From positions 1 through 7,071 of the forward strand of contig JAATGX010000063.1 in assembly GCA_015688915.1 (NCBI GenBank): DNA of 7,071 nt. The letters run 5' to 3'. The notes beneath the pieces were generated by a model that did no database searches, was not told the origin of the DNA, and saw nothing but the letters and a program-made list of their open reading frames with translations. Both the position numbers and the translations under genes were made by a program. This DNA comes from Desulfuromonadales bacterium. Its GTDB lineage: Bacteria; Desulfobacterota; Desulfuromonadia; Geobacterales; Pseudopelobacteraceae. Shown in pieces: positions 5,972 through 7,071 of this stretch (positions within the stretch are counted from its first letter, which is position 1; every line of letters starts with the position of its first letter).

Positions 5972-7071
5972 ATGGGCAAAGAAAACCACCCCGTTAAACG
6001 GAGAAACCGCCTGGTGCGGATGATGCGCCTGCTGGGGCGCATCCGCCCGGCGACGCTGCCGGTCACCTACCGGCGCAACCGGGTGGTACTCTGCCCCGAC
6101 GGCCCCTGTTTCTTCCGTTCCCTTCACGCCGCGCTCCGCTCCGCCACACGGTTCATCCTCCTGGAATACTATCTGATCCGCGACGACCGCACCGGTTCGG
6201 CTTTTGCGGCGGAACTGGCCGAAGCGGTCAGGCGGGGCGTGCGCGTCTTCCTGATCTACGACTATATCGGCTGCGTCGAAACCCCCTCCCCGTACTTCAA
6301 GAATCTTGCCCAACAGGGCGTTGAGCTGCTTCCGTTCAACGTACCGTCGTTCCGCCGCGGCCTGCGGTGGTTCGACAGGCGCGACCACCGCAAGATGGCG
6401 ATTATTGATGGCACCCTGGCCTTTTTGGGAGGGCTCAACATTGGCGATGAATACGCGGGTTGGGCGGAAGGCCGGCAACGTTTCCACGACATGGGTTTCA
6501 GCATCGCCGGGAGCGCCGTAGACGAGCTGGTGCGGATTTTTGCCGAGAGCTGGCGTATGGAGCGGGGGGAACTTCCCCGGTTTTTCCCTGCCAAAAGCGA
6601 GGAAGAGACGCCATCGCGGCGGCGCGGCCGGGCGAACGTCGCCATCGTCAGCGGTGGGCCCCACCAGCGCCGTTCCTACATCCGTAGCGCCTTTCTGGTC
6701 AACATCGCCTCCGCTTCGGAGGAGATACTCATTGCCACCCCCTACTTCGTTCCCGGCCCCCGGATCATACGCTCGCTGTTGCGGGCGGCGCAACGGGGGG
6801 TCCGGGTACGACTGCTGCTTCCCGCGCGTAGCGACGTGCCGGTGGTGCGCCTGCTGGGGCGCAGTTATTACGACCCATTGCTCAGGAGAGGGATCGAGAT
6901 CTGCGAACTGGAGCGCGAAACCCTGCATGCCAAGGTCATGCTGATTGATGGGGAGCGGACGGTGATCGGATCGGCCAACCTGGACCAGCGGAGCTTTCAC
7001 CGCAACTTCGAGATCAACGGGATCATCGACAGCAGCGCTTTCGGGCGGCAGATTCGCAGGTTGCTGCTGGA
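5972..7071 (+). CDS. Cardiolipin synthase, ClsB-like phospholipase D family, 3'-truncated by window edge
   Basis: 366 complete codons are visible and the frame is open to the right edge. Phospholipase D-type cardiolipin synthases join phospholipids at the inner membrane; some relatives have other phosphotransfer roles. Two full HKD motifs are present. The first is H139-R-K141 with D146 (HRKMAIIDG, then GGLN). The second is H319-A-K321 with D326 (HAKVMLIDG, then GSANLDQRS). The N-terminus is basic (KRRNRLVRMMRLLGRIR) with no transmembrane helices, as in E. coli ClsB rather than ClsA. ATG 5972 is the furthest upstream ATG, since an in-frame TAA lies at 5966-5968. It has no clear ribosome site. 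GTG 6014, preceded by CGGAG at 5999-6003, is an alternative that removes 14 residues. The gap of 8 nt after the FAH gene suggests cotranscription. The last residues, probably a few tens, are outside the window. Both catalytic sites are intact. Confidence 0.9.
   Translation, partial: MGKENHPVKRRNRLVRMMRLLGRIRPATLPVTYRRNRVVLCPDGPCFFRSLHAALRSATRFILLEYYLIRDDRTGSAFAAELAEAVRRGVRVFLIYDYIGCVETPSPYFKNLAQQGVELLPFNVPSFRRGLRWFDRRDHRKMAIIDGTLAFLGGLNIGDEYAGWAEGRQRFHDMGFSIAGSAVDELVRIFAESWRMERGELPRFFPAKSEEETPSRRRGRANVAIVSGGPHQRRSYIRSAFLVNIASASEEILIATPYFVPGPRIIRSLLRAAQRGVRVRLLLPARSDVPVVRLLGRSYYDPLLRRGIEICELERETLHAKVMLIDGERTVIGSANLDQRSFHRNFEINGIIDSSAFGRQIRRLLL

Noticed and set aside
5960..7000. 346-codon minus-strand open frame opposite the cardiolipin-synthase-like gene
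   Set aside because: The plus strand carries both HKD motifs in a continuous frame to the window edge. The minus frame has no family features.

Overview
No source is given. The high-GC coding, the tight gpmI / FAH-family hydrolase / cardiolipin-synthase-like cluster and the protein style are compatible with a Deltaproteobacterium of the Geobacter type. That is an impression from memory of such proteins, not a search result. All real genes lie on the + strand. The long minus-strand open frames are shadows of high-GC genes.

Left part (1 to about 3740) is an accessory restriction-type region that looks partly decayed. It opens inside a type III restriction (Res-like) helicase-nuclease whose N-terminus is outside the window. 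Directly after its stop comes a frame-shifted 55-codon tail of another gene, probably an Eco57I/N-6 adenine methylase. That tail overlaps (ATGA) the start of an AlbA_2 / GHKL-ATPase / winged-helix gene of the COG2865 (RecG-like, 'Schlafen AlbA_2') type. This gene carries two in-frame nonsense codons and no frameshift. One is TAG at codon 5 of the inferred original start. The other is TAA at codon 305, exactly where the conserved glutamate of the ATPase N-box should be. The DNA here is visibly less GC-rich than to the right. The region ends in four perfect copies of a 10-bp A-rich repeat.

Right part (3775 to 7071) is an ordinary, compact, GC-rich chromosomal cluster. It holds cofactor-independent phosphoglycerate mutase (gpmI, glycolysis/gluconeogenesis), an FAH-family acylpyruvase-like hydrolase starting inside the gpmI stop codon (ATGA), and 8 nt later a ClsB-like phospholipase D-family cardiolipin synthase that runs off the right edge. 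The three genes probably share one transcript. Their products belong to unrelated pathways, so the grouping says little about joint function.

The main result is a decaying restriction/ATPase module beside housekeeping genes. I found no convincing evidence of a wholly new system. No tRNA, rRNA, CRISPR array, insertion sequence or convincing rho-independent terminator was seen.
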